Assembly (NCBI RefSeq): GCF_003255815.1
Contig: NC_037670.1
Span: forward strand, 61,206,960-61,270,959
Origin: Theropithecus gelada
Taxonomy: Eukaryota; Chordata; Mammalia; Primates; Cercopithecidae
Reading direction: 5' to 3'
DNA: 64,000 bases
The notes under the pieces were generated by a model. The model made no database searches, was not told the origin of the DNA, and worked only from the letters and a program-made list of their open reading frames with translations. The translations under genes were made by a program, and so were the position numbers. Positions 22,650 through 33,140 of the stretch are shown one piece after another. Each line of letters starts with the position of its first letter. The stretch's first letter is position 1.

Positions 22650-23970
22650 ATTTATATTCTTTGTCCCTTGCTGCTTTACTTTGTACACTCTATCTTATTA
22701 AGCTGTATTAGTCTTTATAGTAGGATAATTAAATCACTCTAATCTTTTCCTTTGATATAAATGCTTTGATGTTCAGTGATTCATTTTTAATTTTAGTTCT
22801 GTTATTTGGAAATGCACAGATGATTTATTTTTGCCTTTGTGGCATGTTTTAATATTTGTTTATATTTTCTATTGCTTTAAAATATAGGAATGTCCATCCT
22901 TTCACACATTAAAGAACTTGTTCTCTTGAACCAAATTGTAACCCATTTTCCCCTAGTAAAATAGAGTAAATATTTTTTCACTTTCCTTTATAATACCTAC
23001 TTTGTCACATCATAAATCTAGAAAGAGAGGCAAAATAATAATATTTCTGTTATTAGTGTTCTGTTTCATTGATCTATATGCCTCATTATTCTTATCCACC
23101 TATGTCACACTGACTAAATTATTATTCATTTACAAAGTGCTTTAAAATTTTGGTGGACCGACAGCACTTTATAATTTTGTATATGTATACACACATATAT
23201 ACTCATTCTTTTTTTTTGGTAATGGATTCATATTTACTCAATTGATTACAAAATAGAGCCTGTTAGAGTTTGTACAAACACATATATATATTTCACATAT
23301 ATATGCATATATGGGTATCTATATACTTGTTTTCACTGTCATTTTTATTTAACACTTTCACTAATGTAGCATGTATCTTTATTGAAATTCTCTTCTAAAT
23401 AACTAAATGAAACTTGCTTTTTCTTCTACCAGTAGTATACATCTCTCATTATATGTATTTCTAAATAATATTTGTGTGTGTATTTATTAACATTTCTTTT
23501 CCATTATGACTTCTAATTAATTATCACCAGAGGCATTAATGCATTTGTACTTCATCCATCACATTTTTAATATGCAGGCATTCTTTCCTGAGCTCTGCAT
23601 GCTTGCTTTCCTTAGTATCTAGTTACTGTTTCACAGAGAAAATACAGCTGAGTCATATCATACTGAAGGCTAGGTTCTAAAATCAGGGAATGAAGCAAAG
23701 AGCAGGGAGTCAAAAATTATTCTCCAGTAACCTCTAAATAACAAATTAAGTAGAATATGCACAGTTTTGTGAACTATTTATCAACTCTTCCAAGCAATCG
23801 TGAGCTGAGCATTTCTAAGCCAGGTCACCACCACCAGGAGGAGGAAGCATTTACTCTGGGATGTCAATGGCATAGATATTTATCAAGGTTTCCTCGGTCA
23901 TTTTTGAGACGGCTACTTGATTTTATCCTTCTCTCTCTACTTTTCCTTTTCCCTAGCTGAACAAACAGCT
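22650..23970. other. Unique AT-rich DNA with TA-rich microsatellite stretches; no gene seen
   Basis: Imperfect TATG/CACATA tracts lie at about 23178-23205 and 23278-23325. No recognised interspersed repeat and no frame with a known motif. Confidence 0.5.
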
Positions 23971-24470
23971 GGTGTTTGATGAGAGGGAGAATAATGGAGA
24001 GGGTTGTGGTTGGTGTTTGGTGGGAGAGAGAATGGTGGAGGGGGTCATAGTTGATGTTTAGTGAGAGAGAGAATGGTGGAGGGGGTCATAGTTGATGTTT
24101 AGTGAGAGAGAGAACGGTGGAGGGGGTCATAGTTGGTGTTTGGTGGGAGAGAGAACGGTGGAGGGGGTCATAGTTGATGTTTAGTGAGAGAGAGAGTGGT
24201 GGAGGGGGTCATAGTTGGTGTTTGGTGAGAGAGAGAATGGTGGAGGGGGTCATAGCTGGTGTTTGGTGGGAGAGAGAATGGTGGAGGGGGTCATAGTTGG
24301 TGTTTGGTGGGAGAGAGAATGGTGGAGGGGGTCATAGTTGGTGTTTGGTGAGAGAGAGAATGGTGGAGGGGGTCATAGCTGGTGTTTGGTGGGAGAGAGA
24401 ATGGTGGAGGGGGTCATAGTTGGTGTTTGGTGGGAGAGAGAATGGTGGAGGGGGTCGTGACTGTGTTAGG
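23971..24470 (+). repeat. Minisatellite: 41-bp unit, about 12 copies
   Basis: Units start at 23971, 24012, 24053, 24094, 24135, 24176, 24217, 24258, 24299, 24340, 24381 and 24422, an exact 41-bp period, followed by a short partial unit. Each contains GAGAGAGAATGGTGGAGGGG and GTCATAGTT or a near variant. The first unit is the most diverged and the last differs at its end, as expected at array edges. Units 24217-24339 and 24340-24462 repeat as blocks of three. The strand is purine-rich. Forty-one is not a multiple of three, so the frame through it (24382-24618) is not coding. Confidence 0.97.
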
Positions 24471-25800
24471 GGGGCTTTCTTTTGCAGACTCCTTTCGCCT
24501 GCATATTCAGCCCCACCACTTATTTCTAAGCATCAGCAACCTGCTGGGTCTACTTTCTAAGTTTCAAAAATATGTTAAAATCTTTCACCAGGTGATGGTC
24601 CCTTTGTCTTCTCTTTGAAGTTGTGTGCTTGCCCCTTTTTAATCCCTTTCTGAGATTTTAAAGGATTTTGAGGAGAAGTGGACACAAAAACGTATGTTCC
24701 ATCTGCCAGATTGAACTAGCAGCTTCTGTCTCCTTCATATCATTCTTTCCTTGATTCTCCAGTAATTGTTTCTCTCATTTGCTTTTCAGTCTCCCATTCT
24801 GCCTTTACAGCTCTCTTATTTGCAACTTGTCTACAATTATTTTCCCAATAATAACCTTCTTAAAATCTCATGGCACCGTATTATAGAAGTAACATTTTAC
24901 TGCCAAGTTTGGGGAGAAAAATGTGTCATAGAAAAATTCATTAACTTTGTATCTGTTATTACATTTTAAATTACTTTATAGTCCAGTGTTTAAAACATTA
25001 AGTGACAAATGGAAATGTGGTCAACTTGCCATGAAAAGCAATGGAGAGAAGGCAACACTCAGAAATGAGTTTAAATCTACAAATTATGATGTCAGTGCTG
25101 ACCAATGAAAGCCACCAGGAATGCATTTGTTTTGAACAAGTTGTGCTTATTACTCTTTGCAGTGAGAAGGGACACACACCATGGAGAACTTTAGTACATT
25201 TTAATAAGAAAGAGCTAGGAAAGCGTTATTACAACATTTAGGCTGTTAGGTGATTTACGAGTAAGTTTTCAGAAAGCAGGACTATGCTCTGCATTGGATG
25301 CTGTCAAGGAGGAGGGGTTGTCCTATGATTGGGTTTCTGAATACATTTTATCTAGAAGGAAGAAGACTTGGCCAAAGCCAAAGGAATAATTGCTAAAGAA
25401 GCCACCTTCACTTATATCAGCTAGCATAGGGGGTATTTGTCATTTTTTGTTTATATGGACAATGTTAATGTTTTATTTATGTTAAACTTGATTACAGACT
25501 CATCTTGTTTTGTCCTGATCAATAATGTTCATAAATGGCCTTGTCTCATTTTGATGTTCTGTGAAATTTATATGTGTAATAGGAAAATGCAGTGCCATGC
25601 ACACCATAATCTACTAATGGTACCAGGCAGCTTTGGGGTATCAAAAGCTGCTATTCTCAACAATTTAAAAACATCAAAAATAAAATTACTTTTAAAGATA
25701 ACTCCATCAATTCCTATTTCTTCATTCAAGCTCCTTCATTAAAGTGTTTGAAAGTGATGTCAAGAGTGATTTTCATTTTTGTCACATTTTAATGGACAAA
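24471..25800. other. Unique DNA, no gene seen
   Basis: Frames of 66-101 codons (24766-24969, 25041-25241, 25437-25742) carry no known motif. No repeat family is recognised. Confidence 0.5.
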
Positions 25801-26078
25801 AATGATCATGGGGGTCATTTCCCCCATGCTGTTCTCATGATAATGATTGAGTTCTCATGAGATCTGATAGTTTTATAAGAGGCTCTTCCCCCTTCACTCT
25901 CTCTCTCCTGCTGCCTTGTGAAGAAGGTCCCTGCTTCTCCTTTGCCTTCCACCATAACTGTAAGTTTCCTGAGGCCTCCCCAGTCATGTGGAACTGTGAG
26001 TCAATTAAACATCTTTCCTTTACAAATTACCCAGTCCCAGGCATTTCTTTATAGCAGTGTGAAAAAGAACTCATGCAC
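25801..26078 (+). mobile_element. MST/THE1-type LTR fragment (MaLR)
   Basis: The order CCCCCATGCTGTTCTCATGA, CATGAGATCTGATAGTTTTA, CTGAGGCCTCCCCAGTCATG, CATCTTTCCTTTACAAATTA and TTTATAGCAGTGTGAAAA is the 3' two-thirds of an MST-like LTR. The 5' part is missing. Two overlapping frames (25857-26054 and 25918-26118) lie in it and are not genes. Confidence 0.88.
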
Positions 26079-26639
26079 ACGTATAGCTGTGCAAAGAAAG
26101 AGACAGATGATAAATTAAAATCTGTATATAACCTTGTGAAATTTTAGTCCCACAGAAAATAATTTTATTTTTTAACTTTATTACCAGCAAAAGACATTAT
26201 TACCACCTACAACCTTTTGTTGTCTTCCAAATAATTAACACACTTGAAACAATGTCATAGTTATTAGTAACTCTAAATTCCCTAAGTAATCTGTCAACTT
26301 CTCTAGTGTTTATTACTAATGATACAGTGACAGTAGAATTTTAAAATCAGTATTTTTTAACAAAGTTGATGTCAGAAAAGTTAGTATGGAAAGAGAGTTA
26401 TGCCTTCTTCCCCTCAAGCTACTTTTGTTTTCATTGGAAGAGAAATGTTTTTCACATGCAAGCTACACCAGAAAAATAATTCTGCCAGCATTACATGGTA
26501 TCATACACAATTACCTAAGTAAAATACAGACTCGAAATTAGGCAGGTGCCACTATGATTTAAGGTCTCTGGGTCCTATAGAGGCAACCTTCTTTATTACA
26601 TTGAATAACGTTCCAAATAAAACAGGACTACTATTCTCT
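26079..26639. other. Unique AT-rich DNA, no gene seen
   Basis: No coding frame and no recognised repeat. Confidence 0.5.
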
Positions 26640-27522
26640 TTTGGTTTGGTTTGGTTTGTTTTCAACTTTTAGTTTAAATTCAGATGGTACATGTGCAGGT
26701 TTGTGACCTGAGTATATTGCATGATACTGGTGTCTGGGGTGTGAATGAGCCTGTCACCCAGGTACTGAGCATGGTACCCAACAGTTAATTTTTCAACCCT
26801 TGCTCCCCTTTCTCCCTCTGCTCTCTAGTAGTCTTCAGCCATCTTTATGTCCATGAGTACTCAATGTTTAGCTCCCACTTATGAGTAAGGATATGCACTA
26901 TTTGGTTTTCTGTTCCTGCATTAATTTGTTTAGGATAGTAGTTTCCAGTTGCCTCCATGTTGCTGCAAAGGACATCACTTCATTCTTTTTTATGGTGGTG
27001 TAGTATTCCATGGTGTATATGTAGCACATTTTTTTTTATCCAATCCACCATTGATGAGCACCTAGGTTCATTCCATGTCTTTGCTATCCTGAATAGTGCT
27101 GTGAGGAACATGCAAATGTGTATGCCTTTTTAGTAGAATGATTTGTTTTCTTTTGGATGTACACCTAGTAGTGGAATTGTTGGGTGGAATGGTAGTTCTG
27201 TTTTACATTCTTGAGAAAACTTCACCTGCTTTCCACAGGGCTGAACTAATTTACATACTCACCAAATGTGTATAAGCATTCCATTTTCTCTGCAGTCTTA
27301 ATACCACCTGTCATTTTTTGACCTTTTGATAATAACCATTCTGACTGGTGTGAGATGGTATCTCATTGTGGTTTTGATTGGCATTTCTCTTGTAATTAGT
27401 GATGTAGAGCACTTTTTTCATCTATTTGATGGCCACTTGCATGTCTTCTTTTGAGAAGTGTCTGTTCATGTCTTTTGCCCATTTTTAATTGGGTTATTTG
27501 TTTTTTGCTTGTTGAGTTGTTT
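26640..27522 (-). mobile_element. Antisense L1 3' fragment (L1PB/older L1PA type), about 880 bp
   Basis: The plus strand begins T-rich (TTTGGTTTGG repeats), then runs in reverse through the 3' UTR and into the ORF2 end: TGTTTAGCTCCCACTTATGA, GTAGTATTCCATGGTGTATA, GTGTGAGATGGTATCTCATT, and ends at GCTTGTTGAGTTGTTTAAG. It is a 5'-truncated insertion. The many substitutions make it older than the L1 tail at 20655. Confidence 0.9.
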
Positions 27523-27582
27523 AAGGTAATTCTGCAATTACCTTACACCACAATGCTATGATTTCGATACGATTACACATGT

Positions 27583-27835
27583 ACTGGAAAGGGCATGGTC
27601 TTTAGATCAGAAAGATCTAGATTTGATCATGCAAGTTTTTTTGTTTCTGTTTTTTGTTTTTCATTCATGGGAAAATTTTAGAGCTACAACATACTTTTTT
27701 ATAAGCATTAGTTTCTGATTTTGTGAAATAAACTTAAAAGTGTGCATTCTACAAGGTTATTGTAAAATTTAGATGAGGTTGAGTCCACAAAACACCTAGT
27801 AAAAGTAACTGGCACTTACAAAAGCCTATTGGACA
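27583..27835 (+). mobile_element. MIR
   Basis: GGAAAGGGCATGGTCTTTAG, then ATCTAGATTTGATC, then GGTTATTGTAAAATTTAGAT and AACTGGCAC follow the MIR order over most of its length. Confidence 0.65.
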
Positions 27836-27873
27836 CATAACACCCATTTCTCACTCTTCTTGTTGATTTTATA

Positions 27874-27913
27874 CTTCTTCTTCTTCTTATCACTATTATT
27901 ATTATTATTATTG
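27874..27913 (+). repeat. (CTT)5 and (ATT)7 trinucleotide repeats
   Basis: Five CTT units (27874-27888) are followed after a few bases by seven ATT units (27893-27913). Confidence 0.85.
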
Positions 27914-27994
27914 ATTTATCGATCCTCCTCCTTTATTTCCATCATTGCCATCATCATCACCATATGATCATCACCCTCATTGTCCCTCCATATT

Positions 27995-28155
27995 TTGTTC
28001 TTATTGTGTTTCAGGCCCCATGCTGAACACATTATAGGCACAATCACATTAATCCTAACTACATGCCAATACTATGAAGCAGACAGACATATCCTATACA
28101 AAGTCATCAATATCAGAATAGTTAAGTATTTTACCTAACATTCAATAGCTTGTGG
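27995..28155 (-). mobile_element. MIR, reverse orientation
   Basis: TGTGTTTCAGGCCCCATGCT, ACAATCACATTAATCCTAAC and TTAAGTATTTTACCTAACAT match the reversed MIR order with high divergence. Confidence 0.6.
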
Positions 28156-28199
28156 GTTTCTTCCCTTCAACTTCTTAACATTGAACTATCCCAGAACTC

Positions 28200-29190
28200 T
28201 AGTATTAATCCTTCTCTGCTAGATTTCCCTATCAACACTCCTCATATTGTTTATCTTTAGTCTCATGGCTTCATATACCATCTGTATACCAATGACATAT
28301 ATGTGTGGGGATATATTCCAGGCCAAACAATTCCCCTCAACTTCAGATTCATGGTATGCAATACTCCTATGAGATATCTAACATATGCCTCAAATATGAT
28401 AATGTGCCATTAAACTCTGAAAATCTTCCTCCAAAATCTACTCTACTCCTCAGTTTTTCTTATTTTGGTGAGCAACATTTCCATCCTAAAATCAAGCCAA
28501 GAATTTTGGGATTACCTTGACTTCACTCATATCCCATTTAATCCATCAACAAATATTTATTCAAAAGATATACAAGATGTGACTCCATGTCTAGCTACCA
28601 AGTGTCTCTTCCAAGCCATCTCACATCACTTCCAGATAATTGCACTGTTTTCCCTTTGCTTTCACTGTTTTCCCTCCCCTTTCACTGTTTTCCCTCAAGG
28701 TTGTGTAAAATGTCCCAAGAGCCATCCATCTCACTGTCAACCCTCTGTCTTGTCATAACTAGACCTGGTCATTCTCTGCTGGCCTCTTTGGTCTTCCTCC
28801 AGTCCTGCAGGTATAGTCCCACCCTTGGCCCTTGGCATGTGCTGTTTTCTCTCCTCCTTTCCCTAGTATCTGCTTTTTACACCTCCTTTTGGCATTTGCT
28901 CAAATGTCCTTTCCTCAATGATGAATTTTGTGATTCTTACATTTAAAATCCACAACACATGCTCATGTCAGCATTCCCCATCCTACTTCTTAGCCTTAAT
29001 TTTGTCATAGCACATATTACCCTTTAATATTTTTTATAAGTTATTTGTGTATTTGTATTATTTCTCTGTCCTACTTGAGTGTAAGGACCACGGGGAAGAA
29101 TTTTCATTCAGTTTTATTCATCAGCAGATGAAAAATATTTAAAACAATGCTCGACGATTACAAAATATATTTTAAATAAATGGATGGATA
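28200..29190 (+). mobile_element. LINE-2 (L2) 3' fragment
   Basis: GTCTCATGGCTTCATATACC (28260), CTTCCTCCAAAATCTACTCT, GGGATTACCTTGACTTCACT and later TTCTCTGTCCTACTTGAGTG trace the end of the L2 reading frame and its 3' UTR over about 1 kb in plus orientation. Old and gapped. Frames in it (28305-28520, 28465-28758, 28587-28946) are remnants or chance. Confidence 0.75.
28642..28700 (+). repeat. 20-bp unit, three copies, inside L2
   Basis: CACTGTTTTCCCT recurs three times at a 20-bp spacing with variable bases between the copies. Confidence 0.85.
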
Positions 29191-29649
29191 CACACACTGA
29201 ATACTAGCTGAGGAGTTACTATGGATATTGATACCCCGGAAACCATTGCAGAAGTATGATGCTGCAGCCAGCTCATCAGATGTGTGCTCTGGAGAGAAAG
29301 CTCTGATGGCAATGTGAAAAATAAGTGGACATGGTTAGAAATCACAAGTAGAAAGTCCAGATGAGCATGCAATTGCAATAGTCCAAATGAGGATGGGATC
29401 TAAGCTCAAAAGTGCAAAAAGAAGTTCAAGAGGAACTATTAGGATATTATTTAAATAATTTGTCAGATGGTTGGAAATAAAATATAGAGAAGCTGGAATT
29501 GATAAAATCATGGCATAATTTCAAATCTTAAAGGTGCGGAAGTTGGTATTGCCATTAACAATGTTGTAAGCAGCAAATTTACTAATTTATCAAGAAATCG
29601 AAGGAAATATTGTGGATATGAAGAGCAAAGATAAATTCAATATTAGATA
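29191..29649. other. Unique DNA, no gene seen
   Basis: No repeat or coding signal recognised. Confidence 0.5.
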
Positions 29650-29852
29650 ATGGTTCTACACGAGAAGTGGTTTTGCCCTTCAGGGAACATAAAGAAATGT
29701 CTGGAGATATTTTCGATTTTCACATCTGGGGATGATGAGGGAGTGCCATAGAATTTACTGGCATCTACTATGAATCTACATTCTGCAATAAACAACAAAT
29801 AATTATATGATCCACAAAGTCAATAGCACTCAAGTTAAGAAATCGTGGTACC
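29650..29852 (-). mobile_element. MER5A-type hAT (Charlie-group) DNA transposon remnant
   Basis: TTTTGCCCTTCAGGGAACAT, AAATGTCTGGAGATATTTTC, TACTGGCATCTACTATGAAT and GTCAATAGCACTCAAGTTAA follow the reversed MER5A consensus closely. It is a short non-autonomous element with no coding part. Confidence 0.85.
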
Positions 29853-30344
29853 AGCCATGCTGAATTTGAGATACCGGCTCTGTATTCACATAAAACCACT
29901 CAAAAGTCAAATCTAGAAATCAGTAGACAGGTTATTTTCAGTAATATAGTTTAATATTCATTAACTATGTGTTTTTGATGGTAGCTGTAAAAATAGTTAA
30001 AATCATCAAGAAAATACAGTTTGAATGAGAATCCAAACACACAACTTTAGCAAACTTATTTACATGTGCCTGGATAATTAAAGAAAGCAAATCAGGGGAA
30101 GGAGAGAGAATTTGGATGAAATGGAGAAAAGAGACAAGATAAGAGTCTGAGAGAAAAGAAGTTGAGGAAGACTTTTGAAATGAGAGGAGAAATGATGCCG
30201 GTTTCTTTGTTAAGAAACGGGACTTGAACAAGGACGAGGCAGGATGCAAGGCACAGTTCCACCAAGTAGAGCAAGTCTCAGGGGGAGTCCCGGGCACTTT
30301 AATAGAAAAAACAGGGGCAGACATAGCTTCCTGAGGTCATAAAC
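29853..30344. other. Unique DNA, no gene seen
   Basis: A 119-codon minus frame (29965-30324) is present; its translation is serine- and phenylalanine-rich without a recognised domain. Confidence 0.45.
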
Positions 30345-30530
30345 AGAACAGAGAGACAGTACAGTGTAGGGGTAAGAGAATCCCACTTATTTGGGTGAGG
30401 TCCTCCCTCTTCTGCTTGTTGGCTCTGTATCTCCTTGATCCTGTGTTTCCTTTTCTGTAAAACGGTGGTGACTCACTTAGACTGCAGGTCTGCAGCCAGG
30501 GTTAAATGGGATCTTGTGTGTGTAGCACCC
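30345..30530 (+). mobile_element. MIR
   Basis: GGTAAGAGAATCCCACTTAT, TTGTTGGCTCTGTATCTCCT, TGTGTTTCCTTTTCTGTAAA and ATGGGATCTTGTGTGTGTAG match MIR in plus orientation. Confidence 0.7.
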
Positions 30531-30569
30531 ATTTCTTTCAAGTCCCTCTCACATCTTCTCCTTCTGGGA

Positions 30570-30930
30570 CTCTGTGTCAGTTTCCTTTCCTTCAGGCTTT
30601 GGGGGGAGGTTTGACCAATGACAGCCTCTGGTGGGAGATTAGAAGACGGAAGAAAGAGAGTTGAGAGTGTTTCTCTCCCTTCTTCTTTGTGCCTGGAGGA
30701 GTCTGCTCCATGGCTCCAGCTTCTGCTGTGTACTCACCTCTCCCTCTGTGGCCTCAGCTAATGTTGAGTAGCTGTGTCATAGCACTGGGTCCTGCACTTC
30801 TCTGGCACCTGGGCTGCAGAGACACCAGGTCTTCCCATCCTCCTCTATGCCTAGGCACCTCACGTTTCCTGGAATGCCTCCTTTTGTGCTACTTGGGTTC
30901 TACACTTCTCTATCTGTGGTGCAGATAATC
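30570..30930 (+). mobile_element. Probable old interspersed repeat, family not assigned
   Basis: TGACCAATGACAGCCTCTGG, GGGAGATTAGAAGACGGAAG and CATGGCTCCAGCTTCTGCTG resemble a widespread old mammalian repeat that I recognise but cannot name. A 79-codon frame (30689-30928) inside it is tryptophan- and leucine-rich and probably not coding. Confidence 0.35.
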
Positions 30931-32026
30931 AGGTAGATGAAGTCCTCTAACGTTTTTCAGTTCTAGGGTGTCTAGTGACTCTGTGGTTGATTAATAACAT
31001 AATGCAGAATACGTGCTTTCTGGGTCTATTGAGTTGGAAATATCAACAGTAAGCCCAGGTGGGAAGCTGTAAATTCCCGAGTGCTCAACTCATGCTTGAC
31101 ACCAGCACAGCACTTAATCAGCAGCACATGATAACCTCGTCCCTTACTTTCTCTTGCCTTCTAAGTATTATTATTCTGCTACATGAAAGCCAAAACATTG
31201 TTTTCATTAAGAGACCATTTTTCCCATGAATGGACTCATGAAAATTACATATCTTGAGCTCTCATATAAAGGATTTGAAACCTACAGACAATATTTTCAG
31301 CTACAACAAGTTTCCAATTCCTGAAATGTTTCTTACAAGGGCATTCAATAAAAGCCAAGAGCAGAAGAGGGTTTTGCCAGAAAGTTGTTTCTGTACTTGT
31401 GTAAATTAATTTGGGCTAGGAATGTAAGTTTTTGCTGAAACTGAGTACAGTGAGGTCTTCAAAAAACATAAGGAAAGAGAAATTTTGAACAGTCATGTTA
31501 TTTTTAAGAATCTTTACTAGGTACCAAAAATCACAATAAAGTTGGTTTGTCAATAAAAAAGCCTCATGTAGTCTTAGCCAATTTTTCTTCAATTTTTCTG
31601 AATCTTATCTAGACTAATTCTTTCATTGCAGGATTCTTAAAATGAAAATAGCCCCAATCATCTCTTTGAGAACAAGGACGTAGATCTTACATCAAGAACA
31701 CAAGGTGAGTGAAAAGGATTTCCTCGGGGCTTGCTCCCTGAATGTTGACTTTCTGCAGCCCACTTCTTACGGACGTGTCCACAAAGGATGGAGCCCTCTG
31801 AGTGCACAGAGGAAGCATGTGCCAGCTACTTCACAGCTTGGGCCTACCTGAGACTTTTTTTTATAGTCTTTCCACTTACCAAAACACCCTGAAATTACAG
31901 GTAGGGAAGAGGAAAGTAAAAAATTCTCATTGAAAATGAAGAGTGAAGAAAGGTTCTTTTTTTTTCCTCCCAATTTGGTGGAAAATTCTATAGATTAGAA
32001 ATCTGATGAATTGGGTCAATACCCAA
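30931..32026. other. Unique DNA, no gene seen
   Basis: No recognised repeat. The 68-codon minus frame at 31767-31973 has no known motif. Confidence 0.5.
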
Positions 32027-32214
32027 CGATGAACTGAGTGTTTGTTTTTTCCCCAAATTCATGTTGCAATCCTATCCTCCAATGTGATGGCATTAGGAGG
32101 TAGGATTTTTGGAAGTGATTAGGTCATGAGAGTAGAGCTCTCCTGAATGGGATTAATACCCTAATAAAGGAGACCCCAGAGGGACCCTCACCTCTTGTGC
32201 CACGTGAGAATATT
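32027..32214 (+). mobile_element. MLT1 LTR, 5' part
   Basis: CCAATGTGATGGCATTAGGA, GTGATTAGGTCATGAGAGTA and CTGAATGGGATTAATACCCT are the MLT1 5' half. The copy breaks off after CACGTGAGAATATT and resumes at 32793. Confidence 0.9.
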
Positions 32215-32792
32215 ACAGAACCACCAAGTTAGTATGCCCACTGCCTAGTAACAGACCAATACACGAAGACAGAAGGGTTTGCAGCAGATAAAGAGTTTAG
32301 TGATCCCGAGTGAGGCAATGGGAGGGACTTTCCAGTCTGTCTCCCTAAGGAGTTCCGGACTGAAGTTTTTAAGGAGATTTTGGCAAGTGAAGGGCTGGAA
32401 AATTATGGTTACTTATTGGTCAGGGTAAGGGAGATGAAAGCATTGGGATTTGGAAACTGCATTCTTTGGTGAGTCAGTGTCTCGTGGGGTACTTCAGACC
32501 ACTGGACATCAGTAGTTTCACTGGTACACAGGACCAAAAGAGTATTTCGGATGGAAAATTTAACATTTTACAATGTTCAGGTTGTTATCTACAGAGAAGT
32601 TAAGAATAACTGTAATCCTGTGATGAGATCTACGTGATTCTGGGACAACAGCAGAGAAAATCTATGAGGAAGCAAGTCGGAGAGCAAGCTGACCCAATGA
32701 TGAATACTGAGTGTGCTGCAAGCTTGGTTTATTTTTGTTTCTCATCCACTCGTTTTCTCTGATGATTTTTATAAAATTTATACAGACAGTTT
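32215..32792. mobile_element. Unidentified ~578-bp insertion splitting the MLT1 LTR
   Basis: The MLT1 sequence on the two sides joins without gap, so this block arrived later. It contains GGGTTTGCAGCAGATAAAGA near its left side, a layout seen in antisense LTRs of other endogenous retroviruses, and an AT-rich right end. GAATAT (left) and GGATGC (right) could be a decayed 6-bp duplication. I cannot name the family. Confidence 0.5.
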
Positions 32793-32975
32793 CAAGGATG
32801 CAGTAAGAAGATGCCATCCATGAACCAGGAAGTGGGTCTTCAGCAGACACCACATCTGCCAGCACCTTGATCTTGGACTTCCTAAGCCTCCATAACAATG
32901 AGAAATAAACATGTGCTTTTTAAACCCCCCATTCTGTGGTATTTTTGTTTCAGCAGCCCAAATGGACTAAGATAG
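32793..32975 (+). mobile_element. MLT1 LTR, 3' part
   Basis: GATGCCATCCATGAACCAGG, CTGCCAGCACCTTGATCTTG, CAATGAGAAATAAACATGTG and the terminal AAATGGACTAAGATAG complete the LTR begun at 32027. The 78-codon minus frame at 32662-32898 crosses the junction and is not a gene. Confidence 0.9.
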
Positions 32976-33021
32976 GTATTATTCGAGTCCCGAGCACCCA
33001 CTAGTTCTGTCCCTCACAACA

Positions 33022-33140
33022 GCCGGACATTTAATCTTCCTGAATCTGTTGTCTCATCTCTAAAATGTCAGTGATAATAGGTTCATTTCCACCTCAATCT
33101 CTTGCAGTGAGAATCAAATAACATATGTAAAATTTTTTTG
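33022..33140 (+). mobile_element. MIR fragment
   Basis: TCTCATCTCTAAAATGTCAG, GTGATAATAGGTTCATTTCC and GAATCAAATAACATATGTAA correspond to the central and 3' MIR region. Confidence 0.65.

Noticed and set aside
23971..24470. Repeat array as a CRISPR locus
   Set aside because: Units are contiguous with no unique spacers, and the genome is a primate one.
24382..24618. Frame through the minisatellite as a repeat protein
   Set aside because: A 41-bp period shifts the phase at every unit, so no repeated peptide is encoded.
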